From Symsagittifera roscoffensis (lineage: Eukaryota; Xenacoelomorpha; Acoela; Convolutidae), in contig NC_087071.1 in NCBI RefSeq assembly GCF_963678635.1, positions 1,106,537 through 1,170,536 of the forward strand: a stretch of DNA of 64,000 nucleotides, given 5' to 3'. The position numbers and the translations under genes are program-made. Of this stretch, positions 23,640 through 33,707 are shown piece after piece; position 1 is the stretch's first letter; every line of letters starts with the position of its first letter. The notes under the pieces are model-generated. The model saw nothing but the letters and a program-made list of their open reading frames with translations, was not told the origin of the DNA and did no database searches.

Positions 23640-23852
23640 ATTGTTATCCATTTTTGTGGCTGCAGGAACGTTTTTTTATGACAAATCAGCGGATTTTGCA
23701 ACAAGGACCCCCCCTTTAATTTTCTTTTCTTCTTTCGTTTTCTTTGATTGTTTAGACAAACGTTTTAAAGTTTAAAGACTTGTCTCTGGAATCCAGGAAC
23801 AAACAGACACAAAATTGTGCGCCTATCCAGTGCACAGTTTGGTCTCTTAATG
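23640..23852 (+). mobile_element. MITE, CATTA family, copy 2 (left end degraded)
   Basis: The segment GTCTCTGGAATCCAGGAAC to CACAGTTTGGTCTCTTAATG matches the right half and terminus of the MITE at 12714-12920. The left terminus is not clear. Confidence 0.6.
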
Positions 23853-23944
23853 ATCGACTCTTATCGATTTTTTGAGGCTTATGCTATGCTAAATCATCTG
23901 TTTAAAGTCGATCTTGACTCAATTTTTGCATGGACGAATGGATA

Positions 23945-24658
23945 CCCGGGTTGAGCTCCATAAACCGAAAATGCTTATCTTAGAATTCCATACACCGAAA
24001 ATGCTTGTCATACAATTCCATACATCTAATGAATGGAAAAAAGCTAGTCATAGAAACTTCATACAATTAAAAACAATTCCAAGTAAAAATTGAAATTGCT
24101 CCAGAAAGTTTTTTCTTTTTTTTTCAAAGTCAAATCGAAGTTTGTACTCAAAAAAACATTTTCCCAAAAAAAAACAATTTTGCTTGCAAATTTTATACTA
24201 TTCGGTTTGCCTAACGTAGTCCACGATGCACAAAAATTGGATTTTTTTCATTTCTCGGGATAACTTTTTAGGCTGAAAATTTCAGTTTTATTGTATGGCA
24301 TGTTTATATATGCCTTGATCAATGGCTGACAAGTTGAAAGTTCAATTTAGAAAAATCATTATTGAAAAATTTTGCCAAAGTTTAAAAGTTTGATGCTTTC
24401 GCTATATCAATTGTGAAGACATCACTTTTAGAATTCAAGTCGTTTTCAATGCATTGTCAATGACAGACGACCAACCTTTTGGGACCGCTAGTGTTGAGTA
24501 CACCTTGGGTTTAGTCACTTGTTCGGTCAATTCTAAGAGTTTTCCTTAAGAGTTCTAAGAGTTTTCCTTACTTTTTCTGTATCCATGGAATTGTAGGTAT
24601 AGAATAAGTATTTTTTATATATGAAAATTGTAGGACAGGCTTTTTTGGTCAATCCGGG
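23945..24658. mobile_element. CCCGGGTTGAC TIR element, ~714-bp copy
   Basis: The left end CCCGGGTTGAGCTCCATA and the right end TTTTTGGTCAATCCGGG form the same termini as the paired elements at 60811-62666. The interior is colinear with them: CCTAACGTAGTCCACGATGC, GCCTTGATCAATG and CAATGCATTGTCAATG. TA flanks both ends. It has no ORF, so it is non-autonomous. Confidence 0.75.
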
Positions 24659-24849
24659 TAGTATGAAAAAAACTCTTTCGTTTTTTCCCAGTTTTTGGGG
24701 CTCTCAGTCGACTTTGTTCAAAAATAAAAGATAAAAATTACAAGCAAATAAGAGAGTCATTGGGTTCACAAATGAATTATGAGCCTTGTGAATAAATTTT
24801 AGATTTTTTGGGTGCATGATCTGTTGCCATTCGATTGATAATGTTGCAG

Positions 24850-24976
24850 ATAGAATTAAGTGGCAAAAGAGTGAAGCGAACATTAAACAATCCTCCCGTA
24901 CCAAAAGCAGTACCTCCACCGGGACCTCCGCCCTCTTCCGGTGACGACGACGACGATGATGATTCATCAGGAGGAT
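24850..24976 (+). CDS. Secreted acidic protein, exon 2 (basic site, Pro-rich, poly-Asp)
   Basis: An acceptor (GATAATGTTGCAG) and a strong donor (GTGAGT at 24977) bound 127 nt that are open in phase 0. The peptide starts IELSGKRVKR, a dibasic/furin-like site (K/R-X-K/R), continues into a proline-rich PPVPKAVPPPGPPP and ends in SSGDDDDDDDSSGG. Serine-glycine pairs beside acidic runs are the usual context for glycosaminoglycan attachment, so a proteoglycan or acidic matrix protein is one possibility (inference). The exon ends in phase 1. Downstream exons may lie near or beyond the assembly gap at 25463. No family is recognised. Confidence 0.5.
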
Positions 24977-25462
24977 GTGAGTAAAGTTTGAGGAAATCAT
25001 AACAATTTCTGCATAGTCCACGCAACATAACTAATCATTTTCCTAGCGTAATCCTAATTTTTTTGGACGGAACTCACATTCTATCATCGCAATTCGCTAT
25101 CAATTTGCGGAATTTACTATAGCGGATTTTATATATAAAATTGATTTTCCGAGCTCTCCCAAAGCACTAAAAAGACCCTGTTTTGCTGAAAGTTTCTGCG
25201 CTGCAGGCAAAACTTTGAAAAACAGGTCAAAAAAGGCGTTTTTGGGCACTTTTTAGAAATTTTTGACCAAAAAAATGCGTTTTTTTTTGGCGCTCGCTCC
25301 CCCTTAAACTAAGTATATATTGGCGCCAAAGGCGCTTTTAGAAATTTTTGAAGTTCTTTTACCATATATTGGTATCTCAAATTAGTACAAAAGGGGGATC
25401 CTTTGGGTCGGCAGCGGGTAGAATCCCTGAGAGGCCACCATGCACCCCCTAAAACCGCCCCT

Positions 25463-25662
25463 NNNNNNNNNNNNNNNNNNNNNNNNNNNNNNNNNNNNNN
25501 NNNNNNNNNNNNNNNNNNNNNNNNNNNNNNNNNNNNNNNNNNNNNNNNNNNNNNNNNNNNNNNNNNNNNNNNNNNNNNNNNNNNNNNNNNNNNNNNNNNN
25601 NNNNNNNNNNNNNNNNNNNNNNNNNNNNNNNNNNNNNNNNNNNNNNNNNNNNNNNNNNNNNN
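25463..25662. other. Assembly gap (200 N)
   Basis: The gap has exactly 200 Ns, probably a placeholder of fixed size. It follows an unusual GC-richer stretch (GGCAGCGGGTAGAATCCC near 25412). Confidence 0.98.
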
Positions 25663-27150
25663 AGTCAGATTTTACACAAATTTTGTAAATATTATAAATT
25701 TTATTTTTTGAAAATTAACTGCAGATAGAGATTCTATAAAAATTGTGTAAAAATTTTATACTTTATAAGAAATTTACATTGGTTCTCCCATCATAATCGC
25801 CATCAGATAAAATGAATTAGTCGAAAAAAAAATTTATTATATTTTTTCACTTAAGGTTTTGTGATGATGTTTTATCTGAAGACAAAATCATTTAAAAATC
25901 AGTTTTTTTTTCGGGAAGCAGCTTGTAGCAAAATTTAGTTGTAAGCTAAAATTTCTAATGTAAAGTCGTGTTTTTTAACGAACCTGCTCTAAAAAACTTG
26001 TTGAAACTGGCAATTTAAAAAGTTTTACACAAAATTTTTTTCTCAGCGCGTTAACTATTAGAATGCAAAATCTTGGTGAAATCTTTGGAAATTTGTAACT
26101 TGCGATAGACAAAATAAAAAAAAAATATGAGCTCACTATAACACTAAAGGTTTTTCGAGACAATTTTTGATAAACTAATTTTTTTTTGATAAACGAATTT
26201 GTAACTGATACGACCCTAAAAATTTTTAGAAAGTATTTAAAATTTGTACTACTAAAGGTTATATACAGGTTTTTTAAATCAATATTAATTACTGATTATA
26301 TACAGAGCTTGTAGAAGAGAGAACTTTGTTTTTTGGCACTAGATTCTTTAAAATTTTAGTGAAAAAGAACTGTTTCTGTAGAACCTATTATCGTTCGCGA
26401 ATTGGTTGAAGATAACTCGATTCCATACTAACGTTAGTTTTCTTAGTTTTCTGTAGATTTTTCTTAGTTTAATCGTTTGTACACAACTTTGTTTCAACAG
26501 GTGACCACATGCAATGAATTTTCATTAAACGCATCGAAATTTGTTTAAACCCGTAAGAGGAGAAAAACTTATCAAGAGTAAGCTAATATATAAAAAGAGT
26601 TTTGCTAAAAAGAAATAGGCAAGATTTCTTAGGTGTTTTCCCAGCAATTTTGCAAAATTGTAGCGTAATCTAGTTATTCAAAGAAAGATTTTTTACTGGA
26701 AACTGCTTTATCCGTACTAGGAAAATGGATCGCCAATTATCTGGTTAATGAAGATATTCCGTTGAAGATATATTTTTGAACAAACTTGAAATATTACTCA
26801 TTCATATTCATTGCTACCTTTTTATCGTTCGAATCCAATGTACTTTACGCTTGAACTGATACATTTTTTGTACTACAACGTATGTCCTTTTTGAAGTTTT
26901 TAGAGTAAGAATTAGCTAGATATTTATCTGCAAAGCCTTTTAAATCTCCTTTTCAGAAGGGTTTTCACAATATTGAAAAGTAATGAAACGCTCAAATAGA
27001 AATCAGTGAAAAGTTTCTTTGACTTCAAATAAGTTTTTCCATTTACAAAAGGTCAGCGCATTCCGTTTAAAAATGCCTGTAACGTAAATTTTGTCGGCAC
27101 ATTGATTTTGTTTAGGATTCAGAAACAAGCGAAAATAGATAACTCTTCCA
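25663..27150. other. AT-rich stretch without supported gene
   Basis: There are good acceptor-like sites at 26490-26500 (TTTGTTTCAACAG) and 26945-26956 (AATCTCCTTTTCAG), but no open frame of useful length follows in a phase matching the upstream exons. Confidence 0.35.
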
Positions 27151-27151
27151 G

Positions 27152-27215
27152 ATTCCGCAAATGTAAGTGGATTCCGCAAATGTAAGTAGATTCCACAAAT
27201 TTATGCGGATTGGGT
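27152..27215. repeat. ~18-bp tandem repeat (GATTCCGCAAATGTAAGT)
   Basis: About three imperfect copies occur, and GATTCCGC recurs at 27265 and 27320. The surrounding 27140-27530 resembles 21480-21720. Confidence 0.5.
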
Positions 27216-28040
27216 CTTCAATTTTTGATTTTCGCTTACAATTTGCGCATTCCACCTACAGCTGCGGATTCCGCGACAGCTTAAGTTTACTAAATATATT
27301 TATTATGATTTTGTTCATGGATTCCGCAAACCGGTTCCACACACATCTTAATGCGGACACCGCAATTTTGCCTATTTTTGGAGCAATTTTGAGCAACACA
27401 GTGTTTAGCTATTTGTATGTGGAACCCAAAACAGCAAAGAAGATCGAAGAAAAGTAGCATTGTTGCTGATTCCGCGACAAATCTGATTTTTACATGTGGC
27501 CCTAAATTTCACAAAATGCAATGTTCTGCCTCTTAATATGCGCTAGTATTTGATGAAAGATTTTTTGAAAGTTATTTTGTCATTTTTATTCATGAAATCA
27601 TTACCCGCAGTCAGTTTCCGGAAATAAATTTTTAATATGTTATGATTTTAGTACCACCAGAATAAAAAAAAAAATTGGTGTTCATCAATTAATAATCTAT
27701 TATTATCTCTCTTTTTTAAATCATACTATATATTATTTTTAAATTATATTCAGTTATAATACATTCCAAACTGTTATAATCAATTTTTTGTCTGTCTAAT
27801 TTTTAATTAAATCAAAACAACTATTATTACATTTTATTTGTAATTTTGTTAACCAATTTCTAATTCGTTTGTTTTGCATAAAAACTTTTCTTTTTCGATT
27901 TTTATCGATTCTAATCCGTTTTGCTCTGGTCCATTTTTTCTTTGACTTTGCATCTAATTTGCTGATTTTTAATGCTTTTTGTAGACTTTGGTTTTTGTGA
28001 ATACACATTTTTTTTAACCACCGAAATGTCATCACATTTT

Positions 28041-28241
28041 CAATGCGACTCACAACTGTAAATGGATGGGCGCACAATTTTGTGTGTGCATGATCCTGGA
28101 TTCCTGAGACAAATCCATAATCATGTTGAATTTTTGTCCGAACGATCAAAAAAGTAAAAGAAAAGCATAAGAACGAAAAAAAACGTCCTTATCGCGAAAT
28201 CCGCTTACAATTCACAAAACGCACAGTTAAGCCTCTTAATG
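28041..28241 (-). mobile_element. MITE, CATTA family, copy 3 (inverted)
   Basis: Read on the minus strand it starts CATTAAGAGGCTTAACTGTG and contains CAGGAATCCAGGATCATGC and CACACAAAATTGTGCGCCC, as in the other copies. The basic minus-strand ORF at 27796-28040 abuts this copy and is not assigned a function. Confidence 0.6.
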
Positions 28242-28906
28242 TTTCTAGTTTCATGACCTATTTGGAATATTCACTTCACACCTACCACGGGAACCTTCTA
28301 ACTTAAGTAACATCTATGAAACTTGTTTCGTGGTATTTTTTATGTTCATAGCAGACCAAACTGTGACAATAGATCTAAGTTTTAAAGATTTGTGACTCCG
28401 GAAATAATATTTTAATATGTTATGATTTTAGTATCACTTAAAAGTTATAAGCCTTGGGTTTTACTTCAAATATTTTGTCACATGGTGTGGAGCAATTTGG
28501 CAAACCAAGAGAAAATACTCGATTATAATCCATTTAAATGAGTTTTTGTATCATCTAACTTTATTTATAATCGATTATAAGAGAGGAAAATTTTTTTTGG
28601 GAATACTAACAATGATAATCAAAGATAAATCCTCAAACACCTAATTTGGGTAATTATAATCTAATACAACTCTCGAAAAATCAACATGAATTATTGATTT
28701 AATAAATTAAACCTGGACTCGGATGTTGTTTAATTTCCTTGTGTAGTTTAGTTTCTAGTTTGTTACGTTCTTTTAGAGACTGGTTTGTGGCAACAGATGG
28801 GCGAACCGTGGTTCTAAGTGAACGACTTAACATAGATTGACTACAATTTTTATGTGGAATTTCAATTATTAGTTTCAAAACTTACCTAGGACACTAAAAA
28901 TACTAA

Positions 28907-29033
28907 TTATAAAGGGACACCGAACGGTTGGTACTTTTTTGCCTGGCACATAAAATTTTTTAAAAACTTACTCGCTCGTCTGTCACCATAGATTCGAGCA
29001 TAGCTAGGACAAGGCTTAGGCCAACCTGGTGGG
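28907..29033 (-). CDS. Unknown host gene, probable terminal exon
   Basis: A strong acceptor (ATGTTTTTGTTTCAG, ending at 29034) precedes an open phase that takes one base from the previous exon and then reads PPGWPKPCPSYARIYGDRRA, continuing to QPFGVPL and a TAA at 28907-28909. The phase matches the donor of the exon at 29826-29904. A GTAAGT lies inside at 28971-28966 and could be used as an internal donor in another isoform, but reading through to the stop gives a sensible C-terminus. The intervening 796-nt intron contains a TIR element and a MITE. The protein is not recognised. Confidence 0.4.
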
Positions 29034-29094
29034 CTGAAACAAAAACATTATTCAATAGTAGCAACCAAAGATCTGGAAATCATTTTCACGGATT

Positions 29095-29452
29095 GACAAA
29101 AAACGCGAATCATAAATAATAAAATTGCTAGTCATACAATTTTCATGTAATTCCATAAGCACAGAAAATTGCTTGATCAGAGATTTTTCCAGTTATGGAA
29201 ATTACAGGACTAGCATTTATCCTTAAACCAAAAAATGTGCGATAAGCGTTTTTTTGTCAAAAATTTTTTCTTCATCATTAAATGTGATACGCCGACTTTT
29301 ATGACAAAACAAGAAAAAATCTATTTGAAAGTTCGATGAAATCGTTTTTTGCAAAAGCTATGAAGTTTGTATGACTAGTTTTTTTTCATAGACTTAGTTT
29401 ATGAATTTGTATGATTCGCATTTTTGATCTATAGAGGACAACCCGGGTGTTT
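29095..29452. mobile_element. CCCGGGTTG TIR family, short copy
   Basis: The right end AGAGGACAACCCGGG (29438-29452) is the inverted terminus of the family. The interior repeats GTATGACTAG and TCATACAATTTTCATG as in the 60.8-kb copies. The left end near 29095 is not clear. Confidence 0.5.
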
Positions 29453-29593
29453 TGTTTTAAAAGTCAAACTTGAAAACTTAATAGTTAAAAGTAAATCATA
29501 GGCAAAATTTGGCCTCAGTGCAATTTATTTTGAAGACGTCAAACTTCAGTCCTTACTTTTGTTAATTTTCCTAAACAGCGTTTGAGTGCTCTT

Positions 29594-29793
29594 CATAACG
29601 AGGCCAAATTGTGCTTCTTGTGAATTGTCAACGGATTACTCATCAATGACGCTCCCTTAATATTTTTTGTTCTTTCATTTTCTTTGATCGTTCCTGCAAA
29701 ACTTTAACAAGTTTAAAGACTTGTTTCTGGAATCCAGGAACATACAGACACAAAACGGTGCGCCTCACCAGTGAACAGTTTGACCTCGTAATG
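29594..29793 (+). mobile_element. MITE, CATTA family, copy 4
   Basis: This is the best-preserved copy: left CATAACGAGGCCAAATTGTG and right GAACAGTTTGACCTCGTAATG (last 20 bases are the inverted match), 200 bp long. It lies in the intron of the minus-strand gene at 28907-29904. Confidence 0.75.
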
Positions 29794-29825
29794 ATTTTTC
29801 TCACCAAGACTACTGTTTGATTTAC

Positions 29826-29904
29826 AGGGCAAGCCGACCCGTTCCTCTCAATTTGAGAATCTCAGTCTTTGAAAGCTCTGCCATAAAATGCGGGGCAATT
29901 TTTT
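29826..29904 (-). CDS. Unknown host gene, internal exon
   Basis: On the minus strand an acceptor (CCCAATTAGTTACAG) and a donor (GTAAATC) bound 79 nt with only one open frame, reading IAPHFMAELSKTEILKLRGT and ending in phase 2. That phase fits the exon at 28907-29033. The + strand of the same bases is also open between mirror-image splice-like sites (a phase-2 peptide beginning ASRPVPLNLR), so the strand is not certain. The minus model is preferred because it joins to a second well-bounded exon with a stop codon. Upstream exons were not found. Confidence 0.35.
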
Positions 29905-30519
29905 CTGTAACTAATTGGGTGGAATCAATTGGGTTTGTGAAATCAGAGATCGACGTCAAATTCTTCGCCCGAAAAAGCTATATTTGAACTCACAGTTGAC
30001 ACATAAAGTCGAGTTGGCGGACTCAATGAGTTAATCGCAAGGCGAAATATCAAATCCAGATTATTGAACCAAAAGCTTACACTCAAGTTGTGAACAAAAA
30101 AAATGGAAAACTTGAATTTTTTTCCATCAGCTTAAGATTTTGAGCAATAAGTTTATCTCATTGGAGAAACTTCATGTCAAAAAGCTGACTTTAGAAAAGG
30201 CCAACCTAGGAGAGTGGTTCAATTTTCTACTTAAACTCTTGATGCTTGATGCAATTTTAAAAACCAAATTTTTGCCCCATACTTGAAAAATAATTGGTAT
30301 GCTTCATTTTCCAGTAGTTAGTTTTTTTTGTCGAACATATCTTGGTTCGGAAAAACATTTTTTCGAACACGGGAAAAATGGTAAATTTCTTTCGGTCGAA
30401 AAAACTTCTGGGTTGATTTCAAGCAAAAATTATTCCCTAAGTCGACCTCTACTTTTCCCCAGTCGAAACTGATCAGTCGATTGTCAGCTCGTTCGAACTA
30501 TACAGAGCCTGATATTAGA

Positions 30520-30830
30520 AGGTAAGAAGCATATGATGGAGATAGTAATGGAGGTTAGCCAGCAATCCCCCTCGTATTAAGACTTGCTACAGGTTTCCGG
30601 TATCATTGGCTAATCAAGTTAAACCATAAGTTTTCTAACTATTAAGATGTGTTAGGTGGTTTCAGAGTTTCATTTGTCAGGTTGGTAAGTTTCATATGGC
30701 AAATTAAATATTTTGCGTCCTAATTTCCCAGAGTTTTCCAAAATTACTATATTAAGTTAGAGACGTCATCTGTTAATTCCCCATCTACTGATAGAATTAT
30801 GTTTGCGGGCGTGATATTTTTTGTACTCTA
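30520..30830. repeat. TGTATTAAGAT/AGGTTTCC-type degenerate repeat
   Basis: The segment TAAGTTTTCTAACTATTAAG and neighbouring GGTAAGTTTCA blocks resemble repeats at 36236-36600, 38005-38345, 46680-47180 and 50090-50480. They share motifs TGTATTAAGATAGG, TATAGGTTTCC and GATGGTAAGTTTCAGAAA. Confidence 0.45.
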
Positions 30831-31085
30831 ATTTTTCTCTCATGACAAAACTTTGGAAAAAATTTCACAACTTACTAGAAAATGGTTTAATTACTTATAG
30901 ATTTCAAACTTGCACATCGTGGACGATGTTTTTAGTCCTCGTGTAGAACTTGAAAAGAAGAAATGCTGAATAAAAATAAAGTGCTTGAATTCTGCATAAA
31001 TTATCAGTTTGTGGAACCATTTGGCAATGTTTTTTTATTTGTAAACATGTAAATTGATTTTTGGGTGGAAAACATCAGCAAAAAA

Positions 31086-31277
31086 TTAGATGTATCCAAT
31101 CAAGTAATCATCAACCAGTGCTCTTCCCAATCCTTGCTTTGAACTGAAATAATTTGGAAGTTGAAATATTTTATCAGTTGCCTTCAACCTAGTTGAAACT
31201 AAAATCAGTGACTCTTCCAATAACCTAAAAAAGTGAGCAGTTGTCAATAGTTGCAAGTAGTTTTGTTTGGTCAATAT
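31086..31277 (-). CDS. Candidate terminal exon, unknown
   Basis: A very good acceptor (CTGAGTTTTTATTTCAG ending at 31278) is followed on the minus strand by 63 open codons starting ILTKQNYLQLLTTAHFFRLL and ending in TAA. The composition (Leu-rich, mixed charge) looks like coding sequence. It follows the signal-peptide ORF at 31353-31511, but I could not find a donor that joins the two in phase, so they may be separate. No domain is recognised. It could belong to the virus-like element whose capsid remnant lies just upstream. Confidence 0.35.
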   Translation of the reverse strand: MLTKQNYLQLLTTAHFFRLLEESLILVSTRLKATDKIFQLPNYFSSKQGLGRALVDDYLIGYI

Positions 31278-31352
31278 CTGAAATAAAAACTCAGAAACAA
31301 TGTATGTCCATGTTTCAAAGTACTAGAAACATGCCTTGTTTTGGTGACAAAA

Positions 31353-31511
31353 TCAATTGAAGTCTGATTTAAACTCAGAACTATAGCAGTGTTTCAGAAA
31401 TAGAGTTGCAAAGTCTTCATTGTAATCTTCCTCTTTGGAGATGCAGAAGAAGGAAAATAGACAAGCCATGTAGACAAACCAGGTAAAAATGTATGGAGCT
31501 AAGAACTTCAT
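31353..31511 (-). CDS. Small ORF with signal peptide
   Basis: The minus-strand ATG at 31511 opens 52 codons beginning MKFLAPYIFTWFVYMACLFS, a strong signal peptide or membrane anchor, followed by an acidic KEEDYNEDF stretch and cysteines. The stop is a TGA at 31353-31355. The ATG lies 25 nt downstream of the stop of the capsid-like remnant, and two bases upstream of it sits TTTTTCCTCCTTGGTTCAG. That is an excellent 3' splice acceptor where a trans-spliced leader could be added. It could be a complete small secreted protein or a first exon. Function is unknown. Confidence 0.4.
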   Translation of the reverse strand: MKFLAPYIFTWFVYMACLFSFFCISKEEDYNEDFATLFLKHCYSSEFKSDFN

Positions 31512-31536
31512 TACTGAACCAAGGAGGAAAAACCAT

Positions 31537-31960
31537 CTAAAATTTTTTTAGCATGTGTTGCAAAATTTCCAATTTGACGTTTTTTCTTAGTCTTTCTTCC
31601 AAGACAATCACCCAATATAGCTGCTCCAAGGAAAGTTTGAAAAATATTTTTAGTCTCAAGCATTCTCTTTTAAGATCTGGATAAAGACATTTTTCAGCTG
31701 CATCCTGCAGTGAAGTCAAGTAAAAATGATGAAAAAGTGTATTTTTCAAAGCCTTCCAAAGGGATAGATAGGGAAATTTTCAATGAATTGCATTGCTCTC
31801 AATGTTGTAATATTAGGGCGTTAGTTTTCAATTGTAGCTAACGAAATTATTGCTTTTCTACCCTAAATTTTTCTAAAAACTGTCAGCGAAACTGTTGAAA
31901 AAAGTGAAAGAAACTGTTGAGATCTTTCTCGCCAGTAGCATCTTTTTATTGTACATTGAA
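31537..31960 (-). pseudogene. Capsid-like protein (F54H12.2-like), C-terminal remnant
   Basis: Minus-strand pieces in changing frames run from about 31960 to a TAG at 31537. They include RPNITTLRAMQFIENFP (about 31800), LTSLQDAAEKCLYPDL (about 31700) and LRLKIFFKLSLEQLYWVIVL (about 31610). This order and spacing match the C-terminal part of a widespread invertebrate family annotated as 'uncharacterized protein F54H12.2-like', which I associate with capsid proteins of Polinton-like or adintovirus-like elements (pattern memory; the capsid role should be tested). The N-terminal and middle parts of the same family occur on the other strand at 40733-41456. Frameshifts and an in-frame stop make it a pseudogene. 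Confidence 0.6.
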
Positions 31961-32204
31961 GTTGTGGCTTTAGTTTTTCAATGTTTTTTAAATGTAGAAT
32001 TCTTAAGGATTAAGATTTCAGGTAATGACCACAATAATGAAAAAATAAACCAGACAAAATAGTTCTCTTTCTTTTTTACTTGTTGGTACGTCTCAACTCA
32101 ATGTTTTAAACAGTTGGATGCACAATTTAAATTAAAACTAGAAAAAAAAAAGTGAAACGATCATATAGATATATACAAATACAAAAACCAGGAAATCTGC
32201 CACA

Positions 32205-32408
32205 TCAATTTCTAGGTGGATCAAATTTATATACGGTTTTTCGGCTCTTATTTTTCTTAAAAAACTGATGGACGACAAACAATTTGATTTGTTTTTTCAA
32301 ATTCATGATAGAAATATCAGCTTCCCTAGCTCTAGAGTACAACTTTTTCAGTCTTAAATTTTCCAATTTCAAAAAAGATCTAGCTTCCCTTGTTTTGTGT
32401 TTTGGCAT
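32205..32408 (-). CDS. Basic, coiled-coil-like small ORF (unit 1)
   Basis: The minus-strand ATG at 32408 opens 67 codons starting MPKHKTREARSFLKLENLRL, rich in Lys, Arg, Leu and Glu with heptad-like leucines, and ending DPPRN before TGA. The ATG is preceded by CTAAATAAGA, so an AG sits one base upstream. It is preserved in unit 2 with one amino-acid change. No family is recognised. It may be a terminal exon or a small independent gene of the local virus-like element. Confidence 0.35.
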   Translation of the reverse strand: MPKHKTREARSFLKLENLRLKKLYSRAREADISIMNLKKQIKLFVVHQFFKKNKSRKTVYKFDPPRN

Positions 32409-32426
32409 TCTTATTTAGGTTAACTT

Positions 32427-32651
32427 TTGTCGGAGTTAGGGTTGTTCTCAGAAAATAGTTATAGATATCCTGAAAATTATTGTGTTGTTGTTTTAAGAGC
32501 TCAATTAAAATCTACATTCAATACTTTTTGTAATAATCCCTCTAAAAGAAAATGTCTGATTGCCTTAATTGTACACTGCGAGAGTAAAAACACTATTAAC
32601 GTATATTGTTTTGCTTTACTTGATTTTGATTACGCATATGCATCAATGTGA
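32427..32651 (+). other. Open + strand frame opposite possible minus exons (unit 1)
   Basis: A 74-codon frame (contains ENYCVVVLRAQLKSTFNTFC) is open on the + strand. The minus strand across the same bases carries acceptor-like sites (TTTTTACTCTCGCAG and CAATAATTTTCAG) with short open exons such as CTIKAIRHFLLEGLLQKVLN. I cannot decide the strand. The unit 2 equivalent is 34460-34684. Confidence 0.25.
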
Positions 32652-33197
32652 ATTGGATCAAAGTGTTTTGCTACGATTTCCTTTTGCATCGACTTTTTGT
32701 CATTTGCACTTTAGGTAATTTTTTTGTTGATTAACTGAAAAAGGAAAGAGTACAAACTGCGTCGAAGTACATGAATTGATTTATGGCAAATGGTTTGATG
32801 TAAGATAATAGTATCAACAATTTCTTTGACATGGAAACTTTTCTTTCTTGTGTTGAGGAGTGCCTTTTCGTGGTAATTGTGAACTTTTATCGAGTTTTAC
32901 TACGTTTTCTTTCCAAAGATCTCGAGGCACTGATTTTGATAGATCTGCCAGACATTCGCTCAGAAAGTGATTGAACGTTTTTTGGACGTGTAAAGATGAC
33001 TTGTTTTCAAAATTTTTCTGAAAACGTTTGAATTTTTGGAAATATAGACACGTATTTTTTGCTCATCCTGCAATTGCGAAAAGTTTTTTTTTGCAACTGG
33101 ACCACTATCTGTGCAAAATCCCAGCAAAATCTTTTCTTTTTGGAGTTAAATCGTTTCAGTTATCTTTGAATACCAACTTCTGATTTCTTGGGCAAAC

Positions 33198-33395
33198 TTA
33201 TTCGTATTCTTCGTTCATTTGACAGTAATTAAAATCAACCATTTTATCATACTTTTTTTCTATAATTGCACTTTTCGATATTTTTACCATCGAAAGCCAG
33301 TTCTGCGCTCTTTTTATTAAATTTGATTTTTTGTTATCGGAATAATTTTCATGAAAATTTTTCTCACTTTTTGTTACTAGTGACGCTAAATCCAT
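33198..33395 (-). CDS. Lys/Asn-rich ORF conserved in an older paralogue (unit 1)
   Basis: The minus-strand ATG at 33395 opens 65 codons starting MDLASLVTKSEKNFHENYSD and ending NEEYE before TAA. The diverged copy near 37317-37170 also begins with ATG and keeps the pattern S(D/N)NKK, several Lys positions and E.YDK(M/I)VD at the end, which suggests selection on the protein. Past the stop, other frames keep a coding look (KFAQEIRSWYSK; LSECLADLSKSVPRDLWKEN), so the ORF may be part of a longer gene broken by frameshifts. Function is not recognised. Confidence 0.4.
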   Translation of the reverse strand: MDLASLVTKSEKNFHENYSDNKKSNLIKRAQNWLSMVKISKSAIIEKKYDKMVDFNYCQMNEEYE

Positions 33396-33707
33396 CTTCT
33401 GAGTTTGTTTTTAGTTTTATGATTCTTTAAGCAGTAGAAATATTTTTTCGTGATTTTTCTTGTAAAAAATTTGAATTATACACAAGTAATTTTGAAGTTT
33501 CAAAAGAGAGTATCCTGGAAAAAAAAACAATTTTCTCAATGTTCCCATCTCAATTACCAATTGAACAACAATTTCTCAGAATAATTTTTCAAACTACAAG
33601 ACAAAATAAACTTAAACGCCCAGTTTTTCAGATTCTTACAGTTCTCAACAAATATATATTTTCCCCTAAAGTTTTTTTTTCGATCAGACCATACTTGACG
33701 TAGCAAA

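Noticed and set aside
25403-25711. Open frames across the N gap
   Set aside because: They are open only because Ns cannot encode stops.
27796-28149. Lys/Arg-rich 117-codon minus-strand frame as a further exon of the 28907-29904 gene
   Set aside because: A phase-compatible acceptor exists, but it lies in the MITE terminus, and the upstream exon already reads to a stop, so the link is not supported.
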